A program made the position numbers and the translations under genes. Positions 61,371 to 63,097 of a stretch of DNA of 63,097 nt are shown in pieces. The stretch lies in the NCBI GenBank assembly GCA_021808785.1, contig JAKBAX010000002.1, positions 1-63,097 of the forward strand. The letters run 5' to 3'. Source of the DNA: Actinomycetes bacterium (GTDB lineage Bacteria; Actinomycetota; Acidimicrobiia; Acidimicrobiales; Palsa-688). Positions within the stretch are counted from its first letter, which is position 1, and each line of letters starts with the position of its first letter. The notes beneath the pieces are model-generated. The model was given only the letters and a program-made list of their open reading frames with translations, searched no databases and had not been told where the DNA came from.

Positions 61371-62423
61371 ATGCGCGCCCTTCAGATGGTCAAGCCCCAC
61401 AGCGAACCGGAGCTGCGGGAGGTGGAGCAACCCCACCCCGGTCCGGGGCAGGTCGTGATCAAGGTGGGCGGGGCGGGGGCATGCCACTCCGACCTGCACA
61501 TCCTCCACGAGTCGGATTCGAGCCCGTGGCCGCTGCCGTTCACCATCGGCCACGAGAACGCCGGCTGGGTCCACGAGCTCGGCGAGGGCGTGACCGGCCT
61601 GCAGGTCGGCCAGGCCGTCGCCGTCTACGGGGCCTGGGGCTGCGGGGCGTGTTCCCGCTGCCGAGTGGGCATGGACAACTACTGCGAGGATCCCATGGCC
61701 ATGCCCGTCCCCTTCGGCGGGTGCGGGTTGGGGGCCGACGGAGGCATGGCCGACTACCTCCTGGTGCCGGCCGCCCGCCACCTGGTGGCCCTGCCCGAGG
61801 GGCTGTCGCCGGCCGACGCGGCCCCGCTCAGCGACGCCGGCCTGACGCCGTACCACGCCATTCGCCGCTCGTGGCCCAAGCTCACCCCCGAGGCCACCGC
61901 GGTGGTCATAGGCGCCGGCGGCCTCGGCCACATCGCCGTCCAGATCATCAAGGCCACCACCGGGGCCCGGGTGGTGGCCATCGACACCAAGGCGGATGCC
62001 CTCGACCTGGCCTCCTCCCTCGGCGCCGACCTGACCGTCACCGCCTCGGACCAGGCGGCCCAAGCGGTCAAGGATGCCACCGGCGGCCACGGGGCCGACG
62101 TGGTGCTCGATTTCGTCGGCACCGAGGCCACCCTGGCCACCGCGATCGCCAGCGCCCGCACCCTCGGCGACCTGACGCTGGTCGGGGTGGCGGGCGGCAC
62201 CCGGGACTTCGGTTTCTTCACCGTCCCCTACGAGCTGTCGCTCCAGTCGGTGTACTGGGGCAGCCGGCCCGAGCTGGTCGAGCTCCTGGAGCTCGGAGCC
62301 CGGGGCCTGGTGCGGCCGGTGACCACCACCTACCCGCTGGACCAGGCGGTCGACGCCTACCGGGCCCTGCATGACGGGGCGGTATCCGGAAGAGCGGTGA
62401 TAATCCCGAATTCCGCCCCGTAG
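61371..62423 (+). CDS. Zinc-dependent alcohol dehydrogenase
   Basis: This is a 350-residue MDR alcohol dehydrogenase. GACHSDLHILH (catalytic Cys) and IGHENAGWVHELG (His-Glu) form the catalytic zinc site; CGACSRCRVGMDNYC has all four structural-zinc cysteines; VVIGAGGLGHIAVQIIK near 180 is the NAD loop, followed by AIDTKADAL with an acidic residue (NAD preference). The ATG at 61371 starts MRALQMVKPHSEPELREV. An upstream in-frame start at 61317 lies only 28 bases from the tRNA gene and is less likely. It acts on primary or secondary alcohols by family. Confidence 0.9.
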   Translation: MRALQMVKPHSEPELREVEQPHPGPGQVVIKVGGAGACHSDLHILHESDSSPWPLPFTIGHENAGWVHELGEGVTGLQVGQAVAVYGAWGCGACSRCRVGMDNYCEDPMAMPVPFGGCGLGADGGMADYLLVPAARHLVALPEGLSPADAAPLSDAGLTPYHAIRRSWPKLTPEATAVVIGAGGLGHIAVQIIKATTGARVVAIDTKADALDLASSLGADLTVTASDQAAQAVKDATGGHGADVVLDFVGTEATLATAIASARTLGDLTLVGVAGGTRDFGFFTVPYELSLQSVYWGSRPELVELLELGARGLVRPVTTTYPLDQAVDAYRALHDGAVSGRAVIIPNSAP

Positions 62424-62464
62424 CCACCCTAAACGGCCCCTGATCGGCTGCCGATGCACCGGGC

Positions 62465-63097
62465 ATGCGGCACCGCCGGGCCTCGCCACGAGACCGGACC
62501 CGACTGCCCCGGCTACGCCGGCGCGCCGCCGCCCTCGCCGTGGGGGCCACGCTGGGACTGGGCCTGGCCAACCTGGCACATCCCTCGGCCGCCTCGGCCG
62601 CCTCCCTGTCGAGCGGGGCCGCCACCGTGAGCAGCGGTACCGCCACCGGCAGCCAGGTGCACGCCACCGCCTCGCCGGCGACGACCTCGCCCGGCGCCGC
62701 CGTGCACGCCACCGTGTCGTCGAGCACCGACGGGGCCCCGGTCTACGGGAACCAGTACTACCTGGCCAGCGCGACCGGCGCCGTGTGGCCGCTCGGGGGC
62801 GCCCCCGCCTACGGCTCCCTGGCCGGCGTCCACCTGAGCGCCCCGGTCGTGGGCATCAGCACCACACCCGACACCGACGGCTACTGGCTGGTGGCGGGTG
62901 ACGGCGGCATCTTCTCCTTCGGCGACGCCCACTTCTACGGCTCCACCGGCGGCATACGGCTGGACCGGCCGGTGATCGGCCTGACCGCCACTCCCGACGG
63001 CCACGGCTACTGGATGTACGCGTCCGACGGCGGCATCTTCTCCTTCGGCGACGCCCACTTCTACGGCTCCACCGGCGGCATACGGCTGGACCGGCCG
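62465..63097 (+). CDS. Secreted repeat protein (FSFGDA type), 5' part
   Basis: The frame is open from the ATG at 62465 to the window end, 211 codons. The first 45 residues form a twin-arginine-rich basic stretch and a hydrophobic core, AAALAVGATLGLGLANLAHPSAASA, a signal peptide. A Ser/Thr/Ala-rich spacer follows, then units of 42 residues such as YWLVAGDGGIFSFGDAHFYGSTGG, twice with identical DNA. Such repeats form small beta-propeller-like blades in actinobacterial (notably Acidimicrobiia) cell-surface proteins. The C-terminal catalytic or anchor part lies outside the window. Confidence 0.85.
   Translation, partial: MRHRRASPRDRTRLPRLRRRAAALAVGATLGLGLANLAHPSAASAASLSSGAATVSSGTATGSQVHATASPATTSPGAAVHATVSSSTDGAPVYGNQYYLASATGAVWPLGGAPAYGSLAGVHLSAPVVGISTTPDTDGYWLVAGDGGIFSFGDAHFYGSTGGIRLDRPVIGLTATPDGHGYWMYASDGGIFSFGDAHFYGSTGGIRLDRP
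62900..63097. repeat. 72-bp exact direct repeats in the FSFGDA protein
   Basis: Bases 62900-62971 and 63026-63097 are identical, 126 bases (42 codons) apart. The array probably continues past the window end. Identity at silent positions points to recent duplication or gene conversion. Confidence 0.85.

Overview
The window is GC-rich, densely coded actinobacterial DNA. The source may be an uncultured member of the Acidimicrobiia or a relative, but that is inference. The evidence is strong third-position GC bias, a secreted protein at the right edge with the FSFGDAHFYGSTGG repeat style seen in that group, a TIGR03086/mycothiol-type protein, an ECF sigma factor paired with a YCII protein, many TetR regulators and D-aminoacylase/amidohydrolase paralogues, and several promoters that sit where transcripts would be leaderless.

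Bases 1-17,300 are a mosaic of short operons and stress or defence modules. They hold the end of an amidohydrolase, a phosphoribosyltransferase-hydrolase fusion, an enoyl-CoA hydratase-like protein, a methyltransferase/AraC pair and two VapBC-type PIN toxin systems. They also hold a small HTH plus Clp-N-domain pair, an XRE regulator with a frameshifted nucleotidyltransferase, an ECF sigma/YCII pair and a MerR-controlled operon (zinc alcohol dehydrogenase, cupin, aldo-keto reductase). The stretch ends with an RHH module, a GNAT acetyltransferase preceded by a SAM-I-type riboswitch, and a decayed MarR gene.

Bases 17,360-25,200 contain a giant exported beta-propeller/PKD surface protein and a divergent LuxR-type (LAL) ATPase regulator. 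Bases 25,200-30,400 are a recombination hotspot. They hold an ExeA-type transposition ATPase fragment, an IS3 transposase split by an ORF-deleted group II intron, two tandem Rhs toxin tips with a candidate immunity gene, and a glycosyltransferase whose 3' half has been replaced by Rhs DNA.

Bases 30,400-58,630 look like a catabolic island. On the minus strand are two D-aminoacylase/amidohydrolase groups, a two-domain SDR, a Baeyer-Villiger-type monooxygenase, and an arylsulfatase plus oligopeptide-type ABC importer operon. On the plus strand are a TetR gene, a second D-aminoacylase, and a double carboxymuconolactone-decarboxylase protein followed by a three-subunit molybdenum hydroxylase (CoxM/S/L type). 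SDRs and TetR regulators are interspersed. Three promoters share a TGAACA-N16/17-TACAGT layout and a fourth shares TACAGTTCG, suggesting one regulon for uptake, desulfation or deacylation, oxidation and hydrolysis of an organic substrate I cannot name.

Bases 59,100-61,290 hold a 2.1-kb tRNA-Tyr-associated mini-island. It is bounded by a 52-bp duplication of the tRNA 3' part and carries an AAA ATPase behind a long inverted repeat and a remnant of an Ltp-type lipoprotein; no integrase is visible. The right end has a zinc alcohol dehydrogenase and the start of a secreted repeat protein that runs off the window.
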